DNA of 64,000 bases from Mansonella perstans (taxonomy: Eukaryota; Nematoda; Chromadorea; Rhabditida; Onchocercidae), in assembly GCA_037074765.1 (NCBI GenBank), contig JBAMDO010000235.1:1-64000 (forward strand), in the 5' to 3' direction. The notes below the pieces were generated by a model. That model saw nothing but the letters and a program-made list of their open reading frames with translations. It ran no database searches and was not told the origin of the DNA. Positions 36,964 through 50,300 of the stretch are shown in pieces. Every line of letters starts with the position of its first letter. Positions within the stretch are counted from its first letter, which is position 1. The position numbers were made by a program, and so were the translations under genes.

Positions 36964-38876
36964 GTTTATATATTTGTTTTTGTAAATATGAATTTATACT
37001 TATTTGTTTTCAATCTTTTTGATTAGTAATATTCATAATTCTAACAAAAAAAATAATGAAACTGTAACTTAGATAGACTCAGCGTACTCTACATTAGAAA
37101 GTGATAGGTTAAGCTTTCTTCACTAACCTATTTAATGATTTTAATCTCAGTATTGTGTAATTTCCAAGTTTTTAAACTTTATTGAAAATAGTTGAACAAT
37201 TTTGCTTCAAAAGATTATATCTATTGTCTGTTTTCAATTTAATCGATATTTCCTTTGTTTTTATATTTGTAACCGCAACTTGCAAAGAGTTGAAAACATA
37301 TGTTCATTTACAAAACATCTTGTGTTTGAAATAAGTAGATAACTATCCAGTGCGAGAAGAGATTTTTTCCATTCATCTTCTGCTTATTTGTTATTTTTAT
37401 ATCGTTCTCACAGTGATCTATCTGGTGAATAATCTGTCATTTACAGAAAAGAATTTGTAGATTTCGAATTGCCTTGTATTTGCTTGTTATTAAAAAAAAA
37501 AATAATAATAAATATAAGAAGACAAAACAGTACCGATGGGAATCGTGGAAGAAAGAAAGGGAACAAGACAGGAATGTTAATTTAAAGTAATCAGTAATAA
37601 GTCTATTGAATTTAATTTGGTTCACTTAATCAGTGATGTCAAATTAAAAAGAGATAAAGAAAAGATAGATAGAATGATAAATATGTCGTGGGACATAAAT
37701 AAAAGATTTATGAGAATTACTTCTGCCTGTAGTACTGTAAACAGTTTGCAGTTTTAGATTGGAAAAATTATAAAATTAATTAATAATAAATATTTAGATT
37801 CCGAAATCTTTGTATGCTTAAAAGTTGACAGTTATGATTGTCATTGGTCAGCAGCAGCCAATGACACAGGTCACCACTAATACTTGCTTAATAACATGCA
37901 CTCATGGAAGTATTAATTATTAAACTTTATTTCATTGTATAGTCAGATGAACAAAATTTTTGTGCATTTATATGATAAAAAATAGGACGGGAGCAGTTAT
38001 CATCGATGATCGGTACTTAATTATTAATAAATATAGAAATAAAAGATGGAGTTATTAATTGCTTTGTGGAAAAAATTTATCTTTCAAGCTGGATTACTGA
38101 GAGCCGTTTTATTCAAAAAAAGTCCTCATTTAAATAAAATTTCGCTAGATATCTTTTTATATGAATTTGAAGATTTAATTTTCGGTATCTTTTTTTCTCT
38201 GACAAGAATGATAAGAATTTTGAATTCATGCAATATTTCAATTCTTATATATGCAATAACTGAAATCTGAGACATTTATATATAGCAGTGGCTTATTCAT
38301 TAGATTCTTTCAAATGATTTAGCCGTACAAACAATGATAATTATGTTGAGAGTTGGAATTCATTCATTATCATTCATTGTATAATATTCCCAGGAACATG
38401 TACTGAAATAATTGTACAAATGTGAACTTGTAGAGAAAATGAAAAGGAAAAATGTCAACAATTTAAATGTCCTGTACATTGCTTTTATGATTTTTTTTTT
38501 CAACACTTTGAAAATTACTACAGTGTCCAACACTCGATACTAAATCTTATTTTTGGCAAACTCTCTTATCGAAATATTTGAGAATAAAATAGGAAAAATT
38601 CTTCGTAATTTTATTATTGTTTTGCTGAATAAATAGCTATTTTCACAATATGCTTGATACTATCGAAATTAATTTCACTGATTATTTAATTATTTTGTTG
38701 ATTAAATAATTTTACTTACTGTTTGAATGTGAAATATGAGTGCATGGTATTGTAACAAATTTGTAGTTTCCAAAAGATGTGAATGAATAAACTGTTAACT
38801 ATATCAAAAAAAAATTGAAGTATGTAAACTGATAAGGATTTAGTTCCACTTACTAATTCTGCCGGTTAATCGCCAA
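36964..38876. other. Intergenic, no supported gene
   Basis: AT-rich; the UNC-50 3' region and then empty sequence. The ORF at 38046-38270 (+) is hydrophobic-basic but has no recognised similarity or splice partner. Confidence 0.5.
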
Positions 38877-39128
38877 CACAAGTGAGAACTACAAATGTGT
38901 TCGACACAAGTGGGAACTATAAATGTGTTCGACACAAGTGGGAACTATAAATGTGTTCGACACAAGTGGGAACTATAAATGTGTTCGACACAAGTGGGAA
39001 CTATAAATGTGTTCGACACAAGTGGGAACTATAAATGTGTTCGACACAAGTGGGAACTATAAATGTGTTCGACACAAGTGGGAACTATAAATGTGTTCGA
39101 CACAAGTGGGAACTATAAATGTGTTTGA
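38877..39128. repeat. 28-bp minisatellite, nine copies
   Basis: Nine head-to-tail copies of a unit beginning CACAAGTGGGAACTATAAAT and ending GTGTTCGA. Internal copies are identical; only the first (two substitutions) and last (end of unit) vary. This pattern fits recent expansion or strong homogenisation. The units abut without unique spacers, so it is not a CRISPR array. Confidence 0.96.
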
Positions 39129-39575
39129 AACATAATTTAAAAAAGCAAAAAAATATTCGCTGATTGTTATCATAGATTAAGTTCTCAATCAACAAAAACC
39201 ATCATCAACTTGAGTTTTATTAAATGTAAAATTATTTTGGAAATAATTTCCTTCTAATTTCAACAACTCTGCAATAAATCACTTCTAAGGAAAGTGTTGT
39301 AGAAGATTTGCTTCAGAAGTGTTTGTTACCCAAATACCGACCATCAGTGCATTCATGTGGCTGGCAGCTGTTTGAATCAAGCAATCTATTCTTCTTTGAA
39401 AATTTTAGGAGAGTATCGGTGTATGATGGCAGAACGATTTTTTTATATCACATTTTGTAAATAATATTGGAAAATTCTACATTGTAATTCATTTTTAACA
39501 TCTTACATTTAACAGTAAAGAGCAAGAACATACGTGTTGATCTAATTTTGAATTTCAGGCATAATGTAGTACTTT

Positions 39576-40672
39576 CCCACATTTGGGTTGCAGCTATCGA
39601 CCTGATCTGCCGAAAGTTTCGCGTTCAACTACTCTCGATATTCATGTTATGTTAGCGGCTTTTTGCCATTTTATCGTCTATGACATTTTTACGAACACCT
39701 ATCTTTCAAGAATCTTTGACAGTTTTTGTATGAAATTTTTGAAAGAAACTAAATATTGTTATGATAGACATTAAATTACTAGTTTAGATTATTTATAACG
39801 ATTTCTGAAATGTTTTTCAGAGCTTTCCGGATTTGTATTTGCTGCAGTAGTTGAATAAGCCATTATCAATTATGTAAATAGGGTCAATACTAGAAAAAGT
39901 AAAATCTCTCTTAATCCTGAGAACTTTGGATTTACTGATTTTAATATTTCTGAAAAAGTCTTTCTCTGTATCGAAATTTGCAGTTCACACGTCATTCTCC
40001 TTTGAAATTCGATACACTAAGAGATGAAAAAAAAATCAAAACTTCTCATCCAATCATATTTTCAAGAAATTGGATAACAGCAACACCATAAATCTTCTTA
40101 AAATTTATGTAATCTGTTGAATTAGCAATTTGAAACCAAATCATTGATTGTTCTCGGGAAAATCCAAGCTTTTCATTTTCATTATTGTGCTCTCTGCCGT
40201 TTAACTAACAAAATCAGTCATTTGCGAGATATCAAAAATGCGCATGTTATCGACGCCAACAATGCTGCCGGGACAAGCTGCCAAAAAAAGAATCCAGATT
40301 CAAAGTCTTAATCAAATCGATACTTATCTATAAAGCAGGAGCACTCAGATATAGAACTTACCCAAATGCTTTTATCCATTAACGCTTTATAATTTATCAG
40401 CAATACCAAGCAATTTCAACCTAACAAACAAAATTTGCTACAAAACTCTAATTGAGATAACAAATTATTAAATAACAGTAAATTCAAACATAAGAAAATT
40501 CTCATTTCAGTGTTCCATCAAACTGCAGCAGAAGTAAGTTAAAAGGTAAAAATGAATCCAACAATGTAGTTAGTCGAATAGATTCCGCTTCCAAAATTGC
40601 TGTTCCATTGCTTTATATCTTATTTCAATGTAATCTATTGGCTGGTTTCCTTTATTGGATCCCGATGAAATG
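39576..40672 (+). pseudogene. Remnant of a Cys-loop ligand-gated ion channel
   Basis: Three pieces in order resemble the TM2-TM3 loop to TM4 part of a pentameric channel. (1) 39576 onward after TTGCAG: YRPDLPKVSRSTTLDIH, compare the family LP(K/R)VSYxxALD. (2) 39796 onward after TTTTTCAG: LSGFVFAAVVE, a TAA stop where a tyrosine is usual, then AIINYVNRVN, the end of TM3. (3) 40511-40672 after CATTTCAG: SRIDSASKIAVPLLYILF, then FLYWIPMK and stop, which is TM4 and the C terminus. Pieces 1 and 2 do not join in a consistent phase, and no ligand-binding domain, TM1 or TM2 exons were seen upstream. It is therefore read as a decayed 3' fragment. The last exon by itself is intact. Confidence 0.5.
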
Positions 40673-40868
40673 AACAGTCTTAGTAGGGAGTGAAAACTAA
40701 TTATCACAGCATCTGTCAAATCTTTTTCTTGTAATTACTCGAAAAATGTTGTGCGATACGACGGATTTGCAAGGTAGTGTATTAAAAAACATTCTAGTTG
40801 TCTTATTATGTTTACACAATAAAAGTAAAAAAACAACAAAAAAGTACAAAAGTGAAACGATGCGAACT

Positions 40869-43540
40869 TCATGTGAAGCGTCTCCTTTTCCGACCTGTAT
40901 ATTTCGAAGATGCGCGAGTTTCTCTAAAATACGAAAACCACTGAACAATGCTTTCAGATTTAAATGGTTGCAATAATCAGAGAAACTTATATCGTGTGAC
41001 CAAAAGGCCCACAATTTCTCCAGAGTTACAAACCTGATAATCAAGAGATTTAAATAATAAAAAACATACTTCCCGCGTTTTCGGGCACGATCCTTTTTAG
41101 CCTCTATCCATTCTCTCGAACGTTTCACCAATTTCCGCATGTCTCGCTTATCATTTTTCCTTGATCTAAAATAAAAAATATAGCACTGTTATTCATTCGG
41201 CCTCCAAATCTAGTATATCAAACTTCGAAATAAGTTTCAAAATTACCTCCTCCCTATGTTCGAAACTTGATCTGTTTCTTTTTCTTCATTTAGTGCTTTC
41301 GGTAGTTGCTGCATTCCTCCAACCATTAACACCAAATAAACTCTTAAAAAAATAAATAAATACTCAATGCACTCGGGATGAACAGCACACAAGTGAAAAT
41401 ACCATGCTGAGTGAGAACAACATACACTACTTTTCAGTACCAAACAAAAGTGAGGAAGTATCGGAAAAACCGAAACATTTTTAGATATATAAATATGTTA
41501 AAATAATTAAAGTAAATTCACAAAAACAGAAATTTTTTCTATGCATGGAAAAGTCAATCGTTTTATCCAACTCTCACTCTTTAGTCTAATTATTTGACAT
41601 ATTGTAAATAATATTTGATCCAATAATTAAGAGTATCAGGATATTTTAAGGGACCTCTAGCCTAATCTAATAACTGTGCGAATATTGTGAAGAAATTGGG
41701 ACCACTAGTGCGATCTGGTGAATCTCTGGGGCAAATGTGGGATTGCTGTAAACGAAATCCTCCGATATGAGAGATTCGAACAAGGAGAAGAGTTAGTATT
41801 CAATATTTATTTAACTCGTTCAATCAGTAAGCATATCTCAGTGAGGACAACCGAAGAGGAATAACCTGATAATCTGATCAACCTTCAACCGAATATTCTT
41901 CAAAAAATTGTTTTGTAATATCAACTGAATAATATTTCCTCCGTCTTTCAACAAACCTTTGCCACAAACTATTTGTCTGTGCCAAGTAACCCAAAAAAAA
42001 GTCTTCACCGTCAAGTCTCAATTCAAAAATTTTCACAACGGAAATGACGCATTAAATTACTTCTTGGCTTTGGCGCTGTTGGGAAAATCAATCACAAGTC
42101 CTCCAGTAAAGCCTGCTTTTGTTGCTTGCATTGTTATAAGTTCAGTCTGGCTAACAGTTTCTGGGTAAAATTGGAATACGGCACGGGTACCGCGACCCTG
42201 AAACACTTTTTACAACCTCAAAATATTATTTAATCTACGGCCAAATGTATGAATGATGCAGTGAATCTCACGCTTTTCGCTTAAATTTTCGCTTAAAGAG
42301 AAATGGAGAAAAGATAGAACGAAATCAGATCCATTAAATCTTTACCATGCAAGCATATAATGACTGGAAGAATCGAAGTAATCGTTTTTGTGGGCTCTGC
42401 TCTCGGGTGTTCGCATGACACAGCCACTGAATTGCAGATATGCTGAAAAAATTAATTTAAAATTAATTAAAAACTTCAAATATTAAACTCAACTTATTTT
42501 TACAATAAATTTCAAGCTGATAAATTAATCTTGCTAAGTGCCGTTAAAATGTTCTGCTATTACTTACCTTATTGCACCATCAAATGTACCCGGTCGAAAA
42601 GGCAAACCATCACCTATATCTTTCAACACAACATCACCATCGATCTCTCGATCAACTGTGGCAACTTCTAAAATTTTATCAAATCCAGCAATAAAAGCAA
42701 CAAAGTTCAAAATTTTCGCTACTTTAACATCTTTACTGTTCGCTGTTGATTAGCAAAATATCTTAGACTAATGTCAAAAAAGCTCAAGCATAATGAACTT
42801 CTTAGCAAAAGTTATAAATGAATAATGAACAATGAAGTTCCAAATCATCAAATTTAGAATTGGAATTTAGACTTCTGTTTAAGCACTTTCACTTATTAGA
42901 CACTACTAAATAGTAGATGAAATACTTCATGCATTATAAATTCTGAACGTACTTAACATCGCTTCGCTAATATCCACGCCAATCCAATTATGATTCATTT
43001 CTGTAATAACTTCACCACTTAAACCGGAACCACATCCAATATCCAGCAATAATCTCGATACATTATCATCCGGAAGAGCAAGCAATTCGATTGCTCGTTC
43101 CGCCATACTTGTTTGAATTTCAACGATATGTGAACTGGAAATTTACAAATGTGCTTATGAAGATACACATAGAGCTAACAAATAACTAAACAATGCACAT
43201 AAAAGCTTTGTGAAGAAGGAAAATGATAAGACTAATGATAAGATGAATGATAACACTTACTTCTGCGAATATTTTGCTGCTTGAGCATCGTTGTAATACT
43301 GAAAAAGCAAAAAATAACACTAATATTACGCTTTAACTTTCTCAATTACCTAATTTCCTTCTAAAGCATCCTGAATTCAAATAAACTTCATTTTGCACTA
43401 TTATTTAAAATATTGGAAACATAGCTATTAAAATTAATTACAGGCAAAAAACTACTGAAAAAATTTCAGCATGTCTATTGTTTAAAATTTTAGCAAAAAC
43501 AAACCAATTCAGGAGGACCAGTAAATTCTGGACGAGACAT
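40869..43540 (-). CDS. bud23: 18S rRNA guanine-N7 methyltransferase BUD23 (WBSCR22)
   Basis: Nine phase-consistent exons: 43505-43540, 43261-43298, 42953-43134, 42568-42667, 42346-42442, 42061-42197, 41247-41342, 41070-41165, 40869-40923; 278 residues (human 281). It begins [16 protein letters not shown] like the family. The class I SAM-binding motif [13 protein letters not shown] is at residues 53-65, followed by [10 protein letters not shown]; then [32 protein letters not shown] and [14 protein letters not shown]. The basic C terminus ends [10 protein letters not shown], matching human YTGRKRKPRF. BUD23 with TRMT112 places m7G on 18S rRNA (human G1639) and supports 40S export. The 700-bp intron 41343-42060 contains nothing recognised. 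Confidence 0.96.
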
Positions 43541-44304
43541 ATTGCTGTCTTAATTTTTAATTTTTTAATTGAATTTTTTTTTTCTTTTTTTTTTTTAAGC
43601 TCTATCGTAATAGATCGTTATTCAATTTCCCAGTAAATAGCGAATTATGACGTATAAACGAGAATATTTGATGCCAATACAGAAAATTTGTCGTGTAATC
43701 TGAAGGCTTTTTTGGATCATATAGCATTCATCATTTACAGTATCAAAAATTTCTATTTCCAGGAGGAAATGAACTTCAACGATTAGCACAAACAGGTAAC
43801 ACGCAACATATTGGACCTAATTCATTGCATAATCAGTAACTCTTTTTAACGTGACGGCCCGTTAGAGGTCATCGGTCAGGTAATGAGTAATATGAGATTG
43901 ATGCAAAGTTCATTTCATTTGATCAATAATATAGAGGTCAAGATGGTGGTGATGCAGGAAGGCCCTTTAGTTTTTCAGATTGAATTTTGTAGGCCTGGAT
44001 AATTTGTATGAATTTTCATGAAACAAATTCTTCCCTGAGTGATATTTTTATGTATTCCTTATCCTATTCATTTAATTTTTTTTTCTCTTAAATAAATGAT
44101 TGACCTATTGACTATTTTCGAAGAAATTTCATTTCATTGATGTAAAATTGAGAACAAAGAGCGAAAATGAACTAGTAAATCGATGTACATTTTCATCCTC
44201 CTTAGAAAGGATTGTATCAGAGATAATTTTTCAGCAATTTCTATTAGAGTTGAACTCATTAGTTGAACGATTAAAATAAACAGAAAAACGATTGTTGTGA
44301 GGCG
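43541..44304. other. Divergent intergenic region between BUD23 and DDX60
   Basis: Promoter region for two divergently transcribed genes. A slightly GC-richer patch lies at 43845-43990 without a usable frame. A TTTTTCAG at 44227-44234 is a possible trans-splice acceptor for DDX60, 70 bases before its ATG. Confidence 0.5.
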
Positions 44305-47300
44305 ATGTCCAATTGGGATGATTTGGATAAATTGATCGAAGTGGATTCTATTCCAATCAAAAAAACTGTTATATCCAAAATAGCAAACAGTCTTGAAGAG
44401 AAAAATATTCTTTTTACAAAAGAAAATAGTGATAGCGATGTGAGTATTTTTTAGTTTTAATTATATTTGTAATTCTATTTTGATCAGGTATCCTCATGCA
44501 GTTTTTGAAATATCCGTTTCAGTTTGATTTTCGTTTATTTCCTATTTTTAGATTGAAGATGGAATGTCTACATCAGTTTCAATCAAAAATGATATCGAAT
44601 CAGAGAATGAGGACGAGGATGCTGGTGACATTGTTATTACTAATGATTTTACTACAAGTGATGTCAACTTAGTTGAAGTAAGTGATTGAAAATTCATCCA
44701 CTAATACATTTCTGCAATTTTTGAGCAATTCCATTCATGTAGATCTTTCAGGGATTGCTCAAATTGATTGTTAAATCCAGCGCGGTGCACCTTACAGTGT
44801 TTTTCTTTTTCAAGTGAAAAAATTGGATTCAAATATTTCTTTTGGGAATATGCTACATAATTGCTTGCTTTTTCAAAGAAGGAAAATGAATAATAATTTA
44901 CTTTGCAGATCTTAAATCGTTTCAATTCCAAATACGATAATATAATCTCCGAATTCGCGGACGTGGAAATATTTTTAATATCGTTAGATGGATTATTAAT
45001 CGAACTTACAGCTCACAGTTATTTGAATTGGACGTTAGGTGGACAGACTATTGTTATTGCGAAACAGGTAAATATGCATTTTAATTCGTAGATGGTTAGG
45101 TAATGTGAAAGTTTCTAGTACTTGAAAATAGACGTTATGTTGTACATCCATGGTTTTGTCAGGGTGATAGTATCTAAATTCTATAGGTTTAGATGTATCA
45201 AGTTTTTTTTTTTCAGATTGAAATTTTATTGAAGCAGCTTTCAAATCTTGGCGGCAAGTTCAAATTAATTTGGTTCACAGATTTGTCTACCGCCTATGCT
45301 AAAGATACTGTGCTCAACTTTCAGCATAGTTTCGTTGCAGCTTACTTGCTTCAGTCTCAGTGGACCGCGGATATTGAATATTTTGTCAATCCTAGTGATT
45401 CGCTTTGGTTATCTTATTTGCATGAACTGATGCCCTCTTTTTTGGTACGCAGCGGCTTTTCTTACTTTCATATGCAACAAAAATTCTATGGCACCAATGT
45501 TGTTCTAGCAAAGAATTTATCTATTTTTTCCAGATGATTGGCGTCGATGATGTATCAAAAAATGTCGTAGCAGATACTGAGCTCGGTTTCAAACAACTTC
45601 TTGCTTCAATAACGCTTCAGGCACTTGCTTCGACCATTCCCATTGTATATTTCAATGGTCTCGTCGTGAATCTCTGTTCAGTTTATAGTCATCGTGTTGA
45701 GCCGCATATAGTTAATTTCAAAGGGTGGACTGATTATTTAGTCCAGCTGTGGCCTGAAGAAAGAAATGGTTAGAGTTAAATTATTAGTGCTTTAAATTGT
45801 TGATGACGATTTTATTTTAGCGATGTTTTCAATATATCATAAAACTTTTGTTCTGCAAATAATTTCTCAGCAGAATTAAACTATTGGATTGAATTATAAA
45901 ATCAAATTCCAAATTATTAGATACCACAATATTTAAACGTTCTTGCAACGACCCAAGTTATTATATCATTACAAAATTTATTTTCTATTTTTCTTTTTTT
46001 CCAGTTTTTCTGTTTTGAGTACGATATTGCATCACTGTTTGTGCAAACAATTTATTTTTTATTTTTCTTTTTTTTCCAGTTTTTCTGTTTTGAATACCTT
46101 ATTGCATCACTGTTTGTGCAAGCATTTTCAGCAGTTCATCGAAATATTGATCTGTCAAGTTGCAAAAGTATTTCACAGTTGTGGGCTCAAATCATTGGCG
46201 ATTGTAAGAAAAGGTTATATCATTTATTTAATTTGAGGGGCTGCCTGTTAGTTCAGATCATACCAGAAGAATGTTTTATTGAGAGTTGTGCTGTGATAAG
46301 TTTTAGATTCACCTTATTCGTTGGTGAGAGTAGACAATTCTCTACTGCTTAAGATATCACAACATACGTAAACATGGAACTTAAGTGAAACTTAACATTA
46401 CAAATTGTATCCTGACAAGCATATTATAATGAAAATCGGATTTGTTTGTTACAGTGGTAAATTACCGAAGGAATCCGATGCGCTGGCATCTGCTGTGTTA
46501 ATATCTTCACTGATTTGCGAACGTCGAGGAACAGAACGTTGTTATCTGAAGGAAAATAGAGCTTCAAAAAGAGGCATCGATTTTGTCAAATTCCGCAGAA
46601 CACTGCTTAATTCTTGTTCTTCTTTACTGGATGCGCTTGATTTAAAGGTATTATTATATCTTTTAAGAATATATGCTTTTCGTTATGTTTCGTTTTAAAG
46701 CAAGAAATAGCACAATGGCTCATCTAACGGAAAGTTGACATAGAGTGGAGTTTAATGCTTTGATTCATTCTCATGTTTGATTTTCGTGTGATCTGTTCCA
46801 ACAAGATTGTCAGTCTATTGCATAAATTTACAGCAACATTCATTATCATTTTCACTGATCGACCTTTGGGATGGTCCCTTAATATCGGGAATATATGATG
46901 CCATAAGCTCAGGTGTAAAAGTAAGTTTTTCTTTTTCTCATCGTGTTTTGGAATTCCCCAAGTATATGTAAAATTCTGATAGACGAATACATTCTAAAGG
47001 AGTCCAAATCAACCGCTTACTGATTTCAGTTGAACTTGCTGATCGTACATCTTTTGATAAAATCATATTTGAGATTTTTTTCGGCTGGTATTTGGGGCTT
47101 TTTTTCAATGGCTTTGTTTTTTTTCCATTTCCGTATTGTTTTACAGGTTCTTCCTTATCGTCTTCAGCAGGAATTAGCTCCTTTGCATAAAACAGCATGT
47201 CTTGAGTTGTCTCTTGAAGTTGATGTAGACGATGCTTTATTTGATCCGGCTATAAAAGAGATGGATTCTAAGAAGCCTGCACTTCTTTCCGTCAATTCTG

Positions 47301-50300
47301 TATTGCTGAATCAGTACGCTCCAGAGGTACTGAGCGCGGTTCTGGATTACTGTACAGAAACGGTAAATGTTTTGAGTTAAAAGATCTTCTGTTTCTGTTT
47401 TTACATCTCTTGCTTTTTTTAAACTTTCCAAGTAGTGTTTGAAATTTGTTGTACTTGCTTGTTTGCTCGATTTTTAAGTTCATTTGATTGAGCATCCCTT
47501 TACAGCTGTTTCTAACTAATCTTTTGTTGAAGGAACCATCTGCTTCCAAAGAATTTTATCAGCTTGTTAAATGGCGTCTCGATGCAATCGAAGAACCTTA
47601 CACTAAGCCCGAAGAACGAACTGACAATGCATATCGAATGAAAAAACATAATAAAGAGAGACAAAAGCTTAGCAAATGGTTAAAATTGTTATATTCTCTT
47701 TAAAAAATATGGTTTTTCAGTTCTTTTGAACAATTCATAAAACCTAAACGTTTACTAGGTTTTTATCTTTAACCGTTTGCAGGTACGAATTCTTCGCAGA
47801 AGCACTTGAAGGACGTGGAACTGGTTTGCTGGTTGATTTTTCACGTACACCGCGTGGATTCACTTCAAAATTTAGTGAACAAATTGATAAAAAGAAGGAA
47901 AAACAGCATTGGCAGCCAAAAGGGAAGGGGAACGGTATGAAAACATTTTTTTTTAGCATCTTATAATTTATTATTTATCCAGCTGCTGTGATAGAAATTA
48001 ATAATGAAGCATGAAATCACAGGATTGCTGTTTGTTTACTATAATTTTGCCATTCATTGACATATTGTTTTGAAAAGATGAACTTTATAGCCTGTTTATT
48101 TTACTGCTTCACATTTTTTAGCAATTGTAACAATAACACTTTGTCCAAAAGTCATTGAATAAAACGAAGTAGGATGAATTAGAGAAATCTCTCTTGTTTG
48201 CTGGAATCCTTTTGCACTTTTATTTGTAATAAATTCACCTCATCTTCTTCCAGTCGAGTTTATTTTGGGAATTTGGGTTTTGGGACATCCCAGTATCACT
48301 TGTTCGAACAGATTTAAAAACATGACGAAAATTTAAGGAAATCTGTGGAAAAAAAAGTAGTAATGACATGTGCACAAAATAGACAGTTGGTATTCAATAA
48401 CATTGGTAAGCTCAGTCTATCATTTAGTGTCAGTTCCATGAAGCTTTTTCAGCACCAAAAACTAAAGGAACTGTTAAATCAAAGAGAGATTTAATTTTGG
48501 AAGCTAATCGAAATAAAAGAAATGAAAAACTTGCGGAAGATGAAAAACAAATGGTCCGATTTGCAGTGCAACAAGGGAAAAATGTAAGTCAAACTCTGTT
48601 TTGAATTAGGACCTAACTATTTTGCGTTCTATAGGTGTATGTAAACTACACATACGTGTTTTATCGCAGTAAGATTGTGGGATATTGTAAAGAGAAATAG
48701 CGTTTTCCCATTTATTGATATAAGTGTTGCATTATAGTTTCCTTTAACTATAGTGAAATTGGTATACATACAAACCCATGCAGTTTTTCCAGGTTGATCT
48801 GTAAACAAATTTAATCTTTTTTAGGCAATGTTCATTTTGGAAAACTTGATGAACAAGCTCGAACTGGACTCATCCAAAGCTATGTGTATCTATCAACAAG
48901 TGCTACGTATGTCAAATGAGTTCAGTTTTATGGAGGGACAGGATTTCTTGGAAAAAAGAAGGATTCGGGCGGTTCCTATAATCAATAAATTGAAGGATCT
49001 CTTTACAGTGTATTGGAAGCATTTGGATGATAAACAGAAGGAATACGTATGTTCTTCTGAACCATTAACATACTTAAGATAGTGGTTGTTCTTGAGCCAT
49101 TTTAACCATATTATCACTGAACAAGAGGATTTGCTTATTCCCCTTAATTGTGGCCGAAAATAGTAGGCTTGTTGATTCTATTTTAAAGAAAAAAATCTTT
49201 TTTTTTGAGACATGTGTTATTATTTTGTACTAAAAGTATACTAAAAGTACACCCTTTTGCAATAAACTGATATCGGAGTTAAATTTTATGGTATAGATGT
49301 TTTTTAGATGGATTTACCAGAGTTATTTCACTGGCTTACAAACAGCATTCAAAAAACTAACTGTGGCAGTTTTTTTTATGACTCAGTTTTAGGTCATCGA
49401 TTTGTGGGTTTCTTTCGGATTTGAAAAAAGCAAGAAGCTAACTACTTTCACTGAAGGCAAGTTAACGTTAAACATGAATATGATATATTATCAGTTGGCT
49501 TACGGTGGTGAAATTATCGATATTCGATCAGATCCGCAGAAGGACGATCGTGTAACTGGTTTTCACCCAGATGCATGGCAAAGACGATTATTGGATGTTG
49601 TGGATAAAAGCAAGTTCCATTTCTGATTTCTTTTATTTATTTGTAAATTTAAATCAACACTGCAGTAGGAATTAGTGAATGAACTATCAAATATTTGTTT
49701 CATTTATTTCCTAAAAATTTGGAATTGAGGATAACATTATTTACATTACAATTAAAAAAAATACGCGCGGTTAGAAAACTAGAGGTTGCAAGTTCGCTGT
49801 CAAAATTAGAATGACCTGTGCTGTAATTTCTAACATTTGAAGTTTTAGACCATTCGGCTGTTATAATTGCCCCAACTTCTGCTGGTAAAACTTTTGTATC
49901 GTATTACTGTATAGAACGTGTATTGCGGCAGAGTGATGATGATATGGTTGTCTACGTTTCACCTTCCAAAGCACTTCTGAACCAGGTACCATTCATAAAT
50001 TTTAGGATTGTGAATTTTAAATTGCAGTTTTACGGTTCATTACCTGCTTACATTTATTGGGAATTGTTGCGCTATCATTTTTTGTAATTTTATTCTGCTC
50101 ATTAAAAAAATAATTATAGGTTTGTGGTTCAGTGTACGCTCGTTTTCGTAACAAAACTTTGAGTGGTGGAAAATCGCTTCTTGGAACACTTCTCTTAGAC
50201 CATTGGGAGAGTCCAATGAATTGTCAGGTAATCTTTTAATTTCCCGTTATTTTGGATGGATATGTAAACAAGCAGCCGATCTTTGCTGGTTCAATCGTTT

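Noticed and set aside
38877..39128. CRISPR-like array
   Set aside because: The repeats are contiguous, with no unique spacers, in an animal genome; it is a minisatellite.
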